Shown piece by piece: positions 1 to 13,100 of a stretch of DNA of 64,000 nucleotides. Origin of the DNA: Siphlonurus alternatus. Its lineage: Eukaryota > Arthropoda > Insecta > Ephemeroptera > Siphlonuridae. Positions within the stretch are counted from its first letter, which is position 1; each line of letters opens with the position of its first letter. The DNA is taken from NCBI GenBank assembly GCA_949825025.1, contig OX463781.1, forward strand, positions 35,977,537-36,041,536, given 5' to 3'. Position numbers and translations under genes: made by a program. The notes below the pieces were generated by a model. That model was not told where the DNA came from. It saw nothing but the letters and a program-made list of their open reading frames with translations, and did not search any database.

Positions 1-430
1 AAATTTGTTAGTCCCAATGTTACACGCCGAGGCTGGGAGATCTGACGACGATTGATGTGGGGAGCAAGTATTTGCAGAGCGCTCCATTGTCTTACTGAGT
101 GATGCTGCCGCAACGACGTGACAGGACGAGATCAGCTGATCAAGTACCAGCTGACCTGAGTACCACCTGAAAACTAGATACAGCAGGTAACCTCAACATG
201 CAGAACTATCGGATGCAAAAGGGTGTGCAGTTCAGCTTTATTCCTCATTTGATTACATACGTTTTTGACTGAAATAAAAGTTGACTCCATGTTGCAGTGC
301 AGCGTGGATAAACAAATAATAAACCAGAGGGGGGGGTGGGGGGGGGGGAGAATATAGACTCAGAGATAAATATTGATTAAATTGTAGTTGGGGAAATATC
401 TATACTGCTAATATATATTAAGGGAGTTTT
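1..430. promoter_or_regulatory. Unique GC-richer segment with E-box cluster and G-run
   Basis: CAGCTG at 133-138 and 148-153 and CACCTG at 164-169 lie within 40 bp, an E-box cluster that could be bound by bHLH factors. At 329-348 is a G-run broken once by T, able to form a G-quadruplex. No open frame of note. Inference only. Confidence 0.25.
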
Positions 431-733
431 AAGGTATAAGACGCTCAATGTTAAAAATATTCCCACACATGAAAATTATGAAACATATTTATCTTAAAAT
501 GTTCTTCTTTACATACCCTATCAGTATAGCTAAAATATCAGGTATACAAATTAAATCTCGTTTTTGAGTTATTAATTAGTCAACTTTAAAAGTTCATAAC
601 TTGACAACTATAGATCGAACTTGTTTATCTGATATTTTAGCTACTGATAGGGGATGTAGTGGAGAACATTAGATACGTTTCATAATTTTCATGTATGGAA
701 ATATTTTTAACATTGGGCAAGTTACCTTACCTT
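431..733. mobile_element. Hairpin MITE
   Basis: CAATGTTAAAAATATTCCCA and CATGAAAATTATGAAAC on the left recur inverted on the right (GTTTCATAATTTTCATGTATG, AATATTTTTAACATTG), as do TATCAG-TAGCTAAAATATCAG in the middle. Arms of about 130 bp; ends near AAGGTA ... TACCTT. Confidence 0.7.
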
Positions 734-741
734 TCAATAAA

Positions 742-2029
742 AAAAATTAAAGGACGAAAAATGGACAGACAAAACAATAGCATTTCTTAATATTATTATT
801 TTGGAATTTTTCCAATTTGTCTAACATCTCGTATACACAATTAATTCACAAAACTGTCAGAAAGTTTTTGCAATTATAGTTTCAAGTCCCGCGCTGATGT
901 GATTTTCGTGTGTGTGCTGTGTGTGTGTGATATCCCCTCATCAGCTGCTCCACAGGTAAATCTGTAGGCATGCCAGCATCTCCGGTAGCAACTCAACAAT
1001 GCTCCCCTCCTGCTCATTGTTATGTCAAATCTCAATCCGGGCGATTAATGGACCTCATTTTCTTCTTTTTAAAAGTTGACATCATTTTTCATATACGTTT
1101 ATATACAAATCAAGACACTGCAATATGTTTCTTCGTTCTGTATTATACTATTGTAATAAAATATATAAATGTTTCATGTGGAACGGAAAGTATACGTTAA
1201 ATTTATAATTCAGAAGCTATATCTTTGTTATATTTTTATGAAATTTAAATAAATAAAATATTTTGGCACTATAATAGCATTATGCAAAATATATCAATAA
1301 TATGATATTCAAATATTCATTTTGGTTTTAAAGAAATGCATTTTTACATTTTAAATTTTTAGTGCATATATATTAATTTATAACGTTAAATGTATATGCA
1401 GGATGATTATATGAATTGCTACGAATTGGCAAGCTAATTAAGGTAAAGTGTTCGATGGATATTATTATACATATACTTGTAAAACCAAATTTAAGCTTAA
1501 CTTTGTATATTTTTAAAAGTTGAATCTAAAAATTGTTGCATGGACCTGTCTTCTCTTGAAAGGAAAAAGAAATGAAAATTTTCGTTTTCGTTAATTTCCG
1601 AGTCTAATTGCAGATTTTATGCACAGAATCAGCATGTTATAGCTAAAATTAAGTAATTTATTGTTCTTATTTAAACTCGCGTTTACAAGTTGCATGATTA
1701 CCAGTTTGGCTTCAAAATTTACCAAACCTTCCGTTTCATGAAAAGAATCTTCCCCATTTAATATTTGCATGACTGCTTTTTCTGCAATACATTATAATAA
1801 AACTTCGGGCTACTCGTTTTATATAATGCGCAGTATTATATATATTCTATTATATATTTTAAGATTTATCTATCAATTGACATAACCCATTTTACGTCAC
1901 CACATTTTATATACTTCCAGCTACACTGATTATAATATATAACTAGATAAAACAAATAATACATTGATTCTACGACAAGTTAAATATTTATATATAAAAT
2001 AACATGCAGCATGATCGTGATGTTCTAAT
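742..2029. other. AT-rich sequence without recognised gene
   Basis: A short GT-rich run near 908-929 and E-boxes (CAGCTG, ACAGGTAA) at 942-958; otherwise unremarkable. Confidence 0.4.
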
Positions 2030-2330
2030 TGTGACGTCATGATCAGCTGTTTTTAAGAGGTTGCAAGGTCGTGTGTGACTGCAGGTCGGCCAGTTAAGAA
2101 CAGGTGCCTTGCTGGCGTGCGGGCCGGCCTTGCCTTCTTCATAATATATATATAACGCTATAATATAGTATATAATTTTATATGTTCCCGCACGCGGTTA
2201 TAAAAAGCGTGGGGGATAAATAATAAAGGAGGAAGCTACGGGAGCAGGCAGTGATATTGCAGAGCAGAGGGGAACGTTTGAGTATAAGGAATGCCGTCCG
2301 ACCGGCGAGAATTCGGTCAAGTATCGTTCT
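2030..2330 (+). promoter_or_regulatory. Candidate promoter: CRE, E-boxes and TATA box
   Basis: TGACGTCA at 2032-2039 and CAGCTG at 2044-2049 precede a GC-richer stretch with CAGGTG; TATAAAAA at 2199-2206 sits between CACGCGGT and GCGTGGGGG, the usual GC-flanked TATA setting. No coding exon was recognised downstream. Confidence 0.3.
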
Positions 2331-4862
2331 TCTCCTTATTACTCCGCGATGTTTGTTGCATAGATGATATGCTAAAGTGACCGATACACACCAAGCCTCC
2401 TTTCCTTCTTAGATCATCAATTCTCTCTCTCTTATTTCTATCTTACTCCTTTAACCCGACCCCTGGTCTTCGTAACCTTTATACGATGCTGTAGCTATAA
2501 GATCAGGGTCAATAGCCAGCCGTTATAAAGAAGCACAACATATAAGAAGAAACTCACCTTGCCTCGTTTACTCGCCAAGTCTTTCTATTGTTCTTTAGTA
2601 ACATGAGGAATAATTAAAAAAAAGAAGAAATATAAATTATTTTAAAAAGGTATTACTTACTTTATTTATCACATTGATTTATATTTAATTAAAATATTTA
2701 TATAATTAGGGGGGAAGTTTATACAATTAAAAAATTATAAATGCAGTGAATTATCAGAATTAGTATACTATCATAATTCAGTTTATGAAATGAAGTTGGT
2801 ATGATATATTATAACATTTTAAACATTTAAAAATTTTCAACAACTGAAATATAAAATATTGTGGTTATTAAAAAAAAGAAAAAAAAAAAAGAAAAAAAAA
2901 GTCAACAAGGTGAAAAGATTTGCACTTCAAAAATAATATATGCATAAAATAAAAAAAAGGTTACGAAACACAAAGAAAATGAAGATAAGAATAGAATAGA
3001 ACAATAAAAAAATGTAAAGAATATATTATAAAGAAAAAAATATCATATATTTTTTGAATAAAAAAAAAATCTTGAGCCTAAGATCAGCAGGGACGTCCTC
3101 CGTGGTTTAAGAAAAGCAGCATCTCTGGCGGGACAGGTGATACTTGTTTTGTTGTGAAACCGGTTCATCACAAGAAGTTGGAATCTGACCGGATCTTTGT
3201 GTTGTAATGCAGAGCCACCACCACACCATGGAGCCTCTTATAAGAATGAGAGGAGGGGGGGATTAGAAGTAGTGGTCAATCTCTAAGTAAGGAGAACAAA
3301 AAGATCACAACGTCATAATCGTCATCAAATAAATTGATAAATAAAACACCTACATAAAATTTATTAATCTTTATAATCTTTTTTTTTTATTATTTAATTT
3401 TTCTTTAAACAAAAAGTTCATTGATCTTTTATATGGTCAAGCTTATATGCAAAAAAAAAAAAAAAAAAAAAAAAAGTTTTAGTTGAATAACAGCGGGATC
3501 CATGACAGGTTTTATAGGTAAGTTTCATATATAAGAAGAGCTCACGCTTACATAGTTAATGGACCGTCATTATCTTAAGGGAAAAATAAGATATGAAGAT
3601 GAGGAAGAGAAGAAAAAAAAAAGTTTTTTTTTGAGTAGGCATCAAGAAAAGTGCTAGGGAATAATGTTTAAATATATATTAATAAATAATATTATTAAAA
3701 AAAAAGAAACTTGTTACACATATTATGTAGTAAAAAAAAAAAGTTGACCAATAAATTATTCAATAGTATAATTTGGATGTTATATATAATAAGAATAAAA
3801 CAAAATAATAATAATACGTATAATAATGGTACGCAACAAAGCGGAAAAATGATTTAATTTTTTTTCTCTTTTTGTTAATAATTGTTGCTCCTTTTGTTTC
3901 ATATTTATATTATAGCTGAAACACGCTGAGTGCACTGGACTATATACATATAAAATAAAATATGTATATATAACCATCATTAATAAAATTAATAAAGAGT
4001 TCTCTAAATATACATAAAAAGTTGTGCAATGCGGAATTCAATATTGTTTTGATAATTATTTTTAATGCATGGTGAATTACTCTTTGTTATTATACACTAT
4101 AATACCTAATTTAAATGCTTCTCCTTCTTGATCGATCCGTTTATGAGAATAGCCATGCATCCAAGAACAAAAAATTAAATTCGAATAACAAATAAAAATT
4201 ACCTTACAGAAATGTTAAAATCGTTTGAAATTATATTGATATAAATAATATTATTATGTAAAAAAAAAAAAAAAAAATGAAATGGTCAAGAAAGTGACTG
4301 ACTCAACCCTTAGTTCTCCAAACTATACGGTTACTTTGACCCGTAACAATTAAAAAAAAAAGGATAGTAGAGAAGAAGTTCTCGTGTAGATTTTAGATTT
4401 AAAACCTGTTTTTAGCACTATTAGCAAATCAGAAATTTAAAATGAAGTTACAATCAAATTAATATTCCTCCCAATTTTTATCTATTGTTCTTCCATAATA
4501 TTGAGAATATATGTAAATATTCAATTATAACTATGAATTTCCAAATTAATGAATTTCAAACCTTCAAATATCAATAAAAAATAATTACGATAATTAAAAA
4601 GAATATTTTAAGTTAATAAAAAAGAAGTTTTTAATTTTGTGGCAGTAGATTTTTTAATAAAAAAAATAAACAATAAATTAAATTTAATAATAAATAATCT
4701 AATATGAACGTATTGGTATTATTTTTTTTATGTAAGTTAGAGAAAAGTCATCAACCTTCATTTGCCTGTTTCTTTACCCCGTTTTGTTTTTTTATATAAC
4801 CATGCATGCCAACAAACTTATAATATTATAAACCTGATGGTTGTTGCACGCGTTTGACCAGC

Positions 4863-4866
<4 letters not shown>
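2331..4866. other. AT-rich sequence with poly(A) tracts
   Basis: Many A8-A22 runs (for example near 3452-3474 and 4261-4277). Apart from the 3070-3265 patch nothing is recognised. Confidence 0.4.
3070..3265. other. Unique GC-richer patch
   Basis: Non-repetitive stretch containing AACCGGTT (3158-3165, Grainyhead-type site) and ACAGGTG. It stands out from poly(A)-rich surroundings; a conserved regulatory element is possible but unsupported otherwise. Confidence 0.2.

Positions 4867-4904
<38 letters not shown>
4867..4904. repeat. (GA)n microsatellite
   Basis: 19 GA units, uninterrupted. Confidence 0.95.
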
Positions 4905-4908
<4 letters not shown>

Positions 4909-5390
4909 AGGCGAAGAACTAATGATCATATAGCTACAAATTATACTTCACGATGCAACTCACGGCTTCTTATAGACAGCCAGGTTATTGCTGCTGCTTG
5001 TTTCTATATAATCTTATGGTCGAGAGATTTCAATCTCAGATATACACTATTAATTGGTAACAAAACGTTTGTTTTTGTTTCACTTGACAGCTTTCAAAGA
5101 GACTCGATCATTTTATTGGTCACTTCAACAGCTGATATTATTATAGAAAACCAACACTTTCTTGCGACTTAATATTTTTTATTATTATAATATTCATTAC
5201 GGTTTACTGTATAATAAAAATATTTTTTTCCCTCTTGTATATGTATATTATATTCTATTTACAAGTTAGTTTGTAGCACATCAATAAAGAAGTATTATAT
5301 GACACTACTTGAGTTTGTTACTTGTTTGATATAATATTATATTTTTTATTACTTTTCTTGATTGTGGTTTAAAATAAATATAATATTTAT

Positions 5391-5394
<4 letters not shown>

Positions 5395-5469
<75 letters not shown>
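5395..5469. repeat. (TA)n microsatellite
   Basis: About 37 TA units. Confidence 0.95.
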
Positions 5470-5476
<7 letters not shown>

Positions 5477-6202
5477 GTATTAATAATGTTGGGATATGAA
5501 GTTACGAGTTGTAAAATATTATTGTAAGATCGATAACGGAATCAAACAAATCTCATTACATTATAATTATTATGCAATACTCTCAATTATATTGTAAGAA
5601 CATGTATCATGGATTTTGGGTGAACGTAATTAAAATTTCGATCTATGATATATCCCTTTATCCTTATTTTTTCAAATCATTCCCCTATCATTATATGCCT
5701 GCGTGTCTATTAATCTGTACAGTTTATATTATCCGTTTCATTTTAATGTGTTTTTCGTCGTGTTTTCAATGTCTTCATTGCAGTCATTGGTAAACAGTTT
5801 GTAACGACCTCTCTCATTGGAGGAGCAAGAGCCGAGGTATACCGAACATATACGATGAAAATCACGTTAAATGTGAATATTTTATATTTAAATTATTTTC
5901 AATTAAACGTTAGAAAGTCGCCCTTGCTATGTTAGGCGTTATCTCAGTCTATGATTATATACTAAAAATAGAGATGCTTTATGTTTTTTTAATTGGCTGA
6001 ACTAGGTGTTCTTCTTAATACCGTTTCTGCAATTGTGCATATATATTTGGATACAACAGGACCTTGATTTTTTTTTAATGTATATTATATCCAGGACAGA
6101 CTATTGAGATGTTATGATAGCCCAATTACGGAAGATACAATATATGCATGATATGTTATATGATGTATATTGTCAATTTGTCATTTTTTTTAGATTTTTC
6201 TA

Positions 6203-6400
6203 AACCTTTTAAACTTTTTAAAATCGCACTGCAAAATGACGTGATGTCAAAGTTAGCATGTAACGCTTTTATCTGTGCTCGCTTGTTAAATATTTGCATG
6301 ACTATGACGTCATAGTGTTTTTCAGTACGACTTCAAAGATGTTCAATTTAAAAAAAAAAAAAAAATAGCAATATATAACTTGAAATTTTCTATCCAATAA
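6203..6400. repeat. Family A MITE (TGACGTCA-bearing)
   Basis: TTTTAAAATCGCACTGCAAAA near one end and GTACGACTTCAAAGATGTT near the other form inverted termini, with TGACGTCA at 6305-6312. It matches copies at 9758, 30525 and 44803 in layout. Confidence 0.6.
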
Positions 6401-8789
6401 TCATGGAATTAAAAAGGCCTTGCAGGTTATCTATTGCAAATCTATTTCCCCTGAAGCTGCAGCTTCAGTAAATGTTTGAGCTTTCTTGAAGTGCATCACT
6501 GATTGATTATGTAATGTCCAATTAATAAGAAATTAAATATTATAGAAAAAGCTTAAACTCTTTAAAGTATTCAGGTTTTACGAACAGGCATAAATTAATT
6601 GTTTTTTTTTATAATAACAAATATGTACTAAAATCAATCTTAAGCAAGTATTTTGTTTTTTTATAAGTGATAACATACTAACTTCAATATTTCCTTTAAT
6701 AAATATATTATGGCTATTAAAGAAATACTTGAAGAATTTTAAAATATATAAGATTATATCTAATCATTAAATTCTCATCTCTTTATCATGCACCATTACC
6801 TCTTTACTTTTAATAATAATAAAAATAAATTATTAATTTATTGATTAACATTACATATTCTTTATAAATCAAAACATTTTATGACAAGTTTTTATCATTT
6901 ATATACATATATTATGCTTCTGTATTACAAAACAAGGTTTAATTATAATTATATAGTATTGAGAAAAATATTAAGCCCCTCCCCGTATCATGACCACAAA
7001 AAATAACTATGAATAAAACTGTCAGTTATGTATTGGAATAGCTAATGAATATTAACCGTACATATATGACAGTGCATAATATTTAAACTAATTTAATGTT
7101 AATTTATTTTCTTCTCCTTCTTTTCCACATGCAATTTGTTGGTAGAATAATTAGTATATTGCTCTTATTTAAAATTATATTATTATAAAGTAATCATGTG
7201 TACATAACTCCAAAAATTTATGTCTATAAAAAAAGAAGTAAAAAAATAAATAACTATTTCCTGTTCATTTTTATGATCCATGCCAATTCTTTTAATGACT
7301 CAATAACGTAAGAAAGACAGTAAAAAAATAAACTTAAAAAAAATGCTTTTGAATAATTTTATGTTTTAAAAACATCCTGTTTCACATTAAACCGAAACTG
7401 AATTCACATTTTTTTTTACTGGATATTATTTATAACACCTAGTTGAATGAGAGCATTATTATCTTCTTTTTAACTTCATATCCTAATATTTTAAAGGAGA
7501 ACGTGTTTAGTATATGTAGAGGGTTCTGCTCTGATGTGGCAATCTGCAGTAGGAGTCAATTGTGAGAGATACTACATAAAGTTCGTACACCGACCGTCAT
7601 GAATTTGACGTTTCCATGGTTTCCCCAGGTTACAACTTATGCCCCATCTATACTGCATGCAGCTAGACTGAAGTCCGGGAGTAAATTTTTTAATTATAAT
7701 GATAAAATAATGTTTCACAATTATGTCTCTAGAATTAATCTAGAAAAAAAAAATAAAGAAAAAAGTTAAAAACTTGGCATAAAACAGAGCAGCTGATAAA
7801 GAATTGACAGTCGAAAACCGTTGAAAGGGCTTAAGTCAGCACAAATGTGAGCTTAAATCCAAAATGATGTATAGCCTCGACTTACGTCGCAGTATCGATG
7901 AGGCACAAAGTCTTTTACTCGCAATGTTTGGTAACAGACCATTGTTTATAATGTCTGTCGTATCACACAACGATCGAAAATGGTGTGACAGGGCAGACAT
8001 AAAAAATGGTTTGTAACAACCATTGCGAGGAGAAGACTTTGATGAAGCATTAGGCAAATACCGTGATGAACCAATGGATCTTATATAGCGTTAATGCCAT
8101 GGCGTAATGTTCTGCACTGCCTGTAGATTCGTGGCACATACCTGTAAAAAAAAAAAAAAAAAAAATAGTGAGAGAGACCTTAAATATAGTCTTTACTTTA
8201 TAATTGTATTAATTAGTAGATTAACTGATAAATTATTACACTTTAATTAAAACACCATTAATATCAATACATATTAACATGACGGATTATATTTATAAAT
8301 GGATTGAAAGTTATACTTTCCTAAATAAATTGCAGCAAAATTTTGAATACGTGAAAAGTTTTCCGTTTGTGCATTGTGCTACAAAATCATTTTAATTTAA
8401 AAATAAAACTTCTATATGTGCAATATATATGAAACTAATCAGTAAAATTATGAAACAAGAATGAATGATAAAATAAAATTTAATTATATTACTTTGATTT
8501 TTTTTCTTAATTAATTTCCATATATAAGAATGCGATAAACAGAAGTTTTAGATTTATTTCACAAACTAAATACTATTTCAACAAGAAAGTCCCCTCCTTT
8601 GCCGTAATGGAAGCAAGCCATTTAGTATTAACAGTAAACAGTTGTATATACGCTCCGATGATCAAAAAACTAAAAAAATTAACATCGATCAATATTGAAG
8701 GCAACAGTTCAATGACTTGAAATTAAAGTTTTCTTCTTTTCGTCTACAATTTTAATGCATTTTTACTTTATCAACGTATATACAATACC
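6401..8789. other. AT-rich sequence without recognised gene
   Basis: GC-richer, unique stretches at 7500-7690 and 7810-8130 contain only short frames with no domain. Poly(A) at 8143-8165. Confidence 0.4.
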
Positions 8790-8908
8790 TGCCCTCTCTC
8801 TATAGCTCACCTGCATGCAAGCATTGTTTAAGATATTCATTGGTGTTAGGGCACCCTAATACTAGATTACATAATTTCACAGCTTATGATTCAAAACTAA
8901 ATTAGAAA
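8790..8908 (+). repeat. Direct repeat, copy 1
   Basis: GCCCTCTCTCTATAGCTCACC, AAGATATTCATTGGTGTTAG and CACAGCTTATGATTCAAAA recur in the same order at 10088-10196. Confidence 0.7.
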
Positions 8909-9317
8909 CGTATGATCGCAAAAACGAAGTTGTGTGCGCCTTAGTTTTAGATAAACAAACTGGGCAATTAAAATTGCATACCAAAATTATCAATACAATA
9001 TAAACTACTAAAATTTTATCATCAAAAATATAAATTTTAAATCCACGAGGAGACTCAAGGTTAATAAATGTTAGTGACCGAAGAGGCCTGTTCTGGAATT
9101 AGAGGAAGTATAAGCGGAGTGAGGACCGTGGGATCTCGCTCTCTGCCACGATTATGCCATCGGGTCACCGAGCAATCAGCCAGAGAGAGTTGACAACATG
9201 GCCCACCGTTAACTATTATAATAGCAAGGGGGACACGTTAGAAATTCTATAGTGTGGCAAAACTCAATCTTGGTGAATTAATGCTATAATAAACAACGTA
9301 GCCAGAGCACAAATAGA

Positions 9318-9516
9318 ATATTGACCTCAAAAATATTTTTATTGCAGAAATGGACAGTGGGTGTAAAAGTTTTGCTACTGTGAGAGTCCAGGGACTATTT
9401 AAAATAAATTATTAAATGTACAGAAAGAGGAGTCACTTCTTAATAAATGGGTAAGATTTTTAGGGGGCGTGGGTTCAAACCCTGAATTTTGAACACATTT
9501 TTAGCAATACTGCATG

Positions 9517-9593
<77 letters not shown>

Positions 9594-9675
9594 AAATAAA
9601 AAAAAAAATCAGAATTGCATAACTTTGCACCCTCCATTCATTCTTGTAAAAACATTTTTGAGCGATACTCCATTG
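9318..9675. mobile_element. Hairpin MITE, family B, with expanded (CT)n and tRNA-like box B
   Basis: Left arm TGACCTCAAAAATATTTTTA...GCAGAAATGGAC and right arm GCATAACTTTGCACCCTCC ... GCGATACTCCATT match family B. The centre differs: it has GGGTTCAAACCC (9471-9482), which fits the pol III box B consensus, then a (CT)n tract (9517-9592) that has grown into the right arm. Confidence 0.7.
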
Positions 9676-9757
9676 TGAACCTTCGAATATTCTCTTTTTG
9701 AATTAATATTCTCCTCGAAACTCTCAAATATTATATAAAATATAATACATTTTCAAT

Positions 9758-9965
9758 TTGTTAAACATCCTTAAAATCATACTGTAAAAAGTTGTGATAT
9801 AATAGTCATGTAATGCCATTCCCTAATTCTTGTGTGTTAAAATTTACAATATGACGTCACAAAATATTGCAGTACGATTTTAAGGGTGTTATAGAGGGTT
9901 AAGAAAAAAAAAATTGAAAAATATACCTTGAGTAATTTATAGTTCTCAATCTAAAATTACAATGG
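9758..9965. repeat. Family A MITE
   Basis: AACATCCTTAAAATCATACTG is mirrored by CAGTACGATTTTAAGGGTGTT. TGACGTCA at 9852-9859. A tail TTGAAAAATATACCTTGAGT resembles the downstream part of the 6203, 31791 and 44803 copies. Confidence 0.6.
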
Positions 9966-9999
9966 AAATTTTCATGCAGGTTGTAAATTGTACACTCGT

Positions 10000-10063
10000 C
10001 GTCTTGGAAAATTTCCAACTTGCAGCTTTGTTAATCACCACATGCTTTGTGTTATTCTTACAC
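10000..10063 (-). repeat. Dispersed repeat with GGTGATTAACAA core
   Basis: Minus-strand order GTGGTGATTAACAAAGCTGC, AAGTTGGAAATTTTCCAAGA, CGACGAGTGTACA; same blocks appear at 40645-40713 and 60639-60710 on the plus strand. Confidence 0.5.
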
Positions 10064-10087
10064 ACAATATTCATCAAGGTACTACTT

Positions 10088-10196
10088 GCCCTCTCTCTGG
10101 CTCACCTGAAAGCACTGTTTAAAGATATTCATTGATGTTAGGGCTGTCTCATACTAGATTGCATAATTTCACAGCTTATGATTCAAAAATTAAGAA
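10088..10196 (+). repeat. Direct repeat, copy 2
   Basis: GCCCTCTCTCTGGCTCACC, AAGATATTCATTGATGTTAG, CACAGCTTATGATTCAAAA. The 1.2-kb unit between the copies holds family B and family A MITEs. Confidence 0.7.
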
Positions 10197-13100
10197 GGCC
10201 ACATAGGAAAATTTTTAAAACAACGACTGTACCTTACATGAACGAGAAACGACTGGAACCTCCCATTTTTAATGTATTTTGTTTAAAATGCCAAGACCAA
10301 CTTTGAAATATATTACTACAGCTACTGAAGTTTAACCCTTGTATAAAGGTCATGATGACAAAACCAACGTGGATTCTAGAGGTCCAATCTTTCTAGCTCA
10401 ATCCCTTCCAGGTCATTTTAAAAGCATGGTGGTGGGAAAAGAATGCTTGCATGCCCTTTCTTAATAATAAAAAATCCTTACTGCTTTTTTTTACGTTAAA
10501 GATAAGTTCTTTTGTTAAAAGCAAAAGAAACATATTTTCTGTTAAAAAAAAGGTAAAATAAAGAAAATAAAAGGACACGTTGCTTTAAAGTAATTAGCAA
10601 GAACACGCTAGCCACGCATACCTCATTAGGGTAAGTTTAACTGTTTGTTCGGAGCACGAAAAAACATCACAGTTTACGTATATTTAAGATGACTATATAG
10701 ACTTGTTTGGCACAACATGGACAATGTTTATTTTACTTAGTGCTACCGTACTTTAAATAGTTCTACAAATAATAAGAATATTCCAAATATACTAAACGTT
10801 AACAAAAATGGCCAAATAAAGAAAAAAATACTATATGTGGATATTTTCTCTATACCCTTTTTCTCCCCTTTCCTTAAATTTAAGTTACCAAAGATACGAA
10901 GAGTTTGTTGATTCTTTGTTCCTCGTAATATTTAGTGGCAATAAAATTCAATTTTTTTAAGACGTTGTAAAGATACAATCATATATAACAATCGGGTGCA
11001 ACATTCTGTATCAATTATAATTCAAATTATCCATAAAAATATTCAATTAATGAAGCATTACAAAGTTACTCGTATAGATTTCATACACCTTAATAAATAA
11101 AATAAATGATAAATGTATTATACTCAAACTAAGTCTAGTTTACGGACGCAATTTGAACCAAATCAACACAATGTCCAACTACTTGCGATGTAATTCATTA
11201 AATTGTGTATTGGAAAGCAAAATGAGAAACATTTTACACAATTTATAAACATTTTTATTCATGCACCTGTCCAGAAAAAAATCAACATATTGGCTAATTT
11301 TAGAAGCTTGATACTTTGGGACAAATTTAGCATTACAGTAACATATTATATAGCATTAAAAAATCACAAATATGTCCTTATAATTTGCAGAACAAATGGA
11401 TATACTTTTTCAGCGTGTATTGTAATATGCAATTTGTATTATTGCCAATCACACCTCGCTGCACCAATTAGTGCACGAAAGAGCCACCACCATCAGCAAG
11501 AACTGTTTAGCGTCATTAACTCTGACGTGTTGTCATTATAGCGGAGGGTCGGCGTGTCACAAAAAAGCCCGGTAAAAATTTTGGTGTGATAAGACCAGCG
11601 CCGGAGAAGGGGTCAACCTTCTGCATGTGTGATTATTTCCTCGTTTTTTTCTTTTTAAGGGGCCCAGAAAAATTCATTGATTGCATGCAATTGCATGATA
11701 CTAGTAGCTCTTATAGCCAGACCGACCCTTTCTTAGCGGAACGGAATTCTGATTTCAATGAATTAACCTTTACACAGCTGGAAAGTATTACTCTTATATT
11801 AAATATAACATACTGAGTCTATAAGGTTTAATTTATAATTATTTTGCATTGAAAGATAACAATACATGACATTAATAAATACATACATTGACACACGTAC
11901 ACTATGCACCAATTACTCTAACTTTCATTACCTGGATTATACGCTACATGAAAAAAAGCCACACTTCAAGTTTATATTGGCATCAATATGATACATAAAA
12001 TGTTATTATTGTTTGTTTGTAAGTAATATATATTTTGATGATGTCATTAAAATAGAATGCATATTATTTATAATATATATGAACACATATTAATTATTTT
12101 ATATTACGTGACTAAAAAATATTTATTAATAATTATTATTTTTTAATTAAACTATAAATAATTATATACATTGTGATTGTAAATGTCATGCATAAATTTA
12201 TGGAGCATTGAAAATGAATCATGTACCAGTATTTTTTTAAGCATTCTTGGGAAAAAAAAAGTAATGTTCAATAGATCTGTAATAAATTGTTAGGTTGTTT
12301 ACTGGATTCTAATGGAATTGTACACCCCTCCCATCAGGACAGGATGAATTTCACCCCTGATTTGTTTTGGCGAGTCCATGGAGGTAAGTAAAACTTTGAG
12401 GGGGGGGAGAGTGTCTGGACTCTGTGATCTTTTGCCCCACGCCAAATTTTGAATCATTTCGTAACATCATACAGCTCCATCAAATTTGACAGCGATTGAT
12501 TAATATTGATTTCATGCTTTCCCGAGTTTAACAATATACTATATAATAATGTATACAACCTAAAAGATTGAACTGATTTTTCTGAACTCAGGGAAAAAAA
12601 ATGTCACTAAAATTTTAAATGTTATGACGTTACAGACACTAAAAAAAAAATGCATGCCAGTGTTTACAATAAATAACTCACGCGCGGATTTCAATACAAT
12701 ATAATTTAATATAACTGCTTACAGATATATAGATAATTATGATAATCTAGGCTTACCATGCATCACCAATCATGATGCACACATAGAGACAGCACAAACA
12801 TACCCCTGCTCTGTTTGTCGTTGTCAGACATTTTACATTTATAAGAAAAATGTTGTATTCTACTCTCTAAAATTACAAATCTGGATTTCTTGAAGTTCCA
12901 TCAAACCAGTGAGGAATAACGACTATCTTTTAACTTGTATACGTAGTAAAATTTTAATTTGTATCTTGTGAGTAATGTATATAATTATAAATCTTGAATT
13001 GTTGCTAGTCAACAATATTGGTAGTAAATCATATGATCAGAAAAGTTAACATATTATCTCTACATCATCATCAGCTGACTGCAATAAAACTCAGACTGAG

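Noticed and set aside
11203..11816. Two adjacent plus-strand frames as a gene
   Set aside because: No recognisable domain, different frames with no convincing splice link, AT-driven composition.
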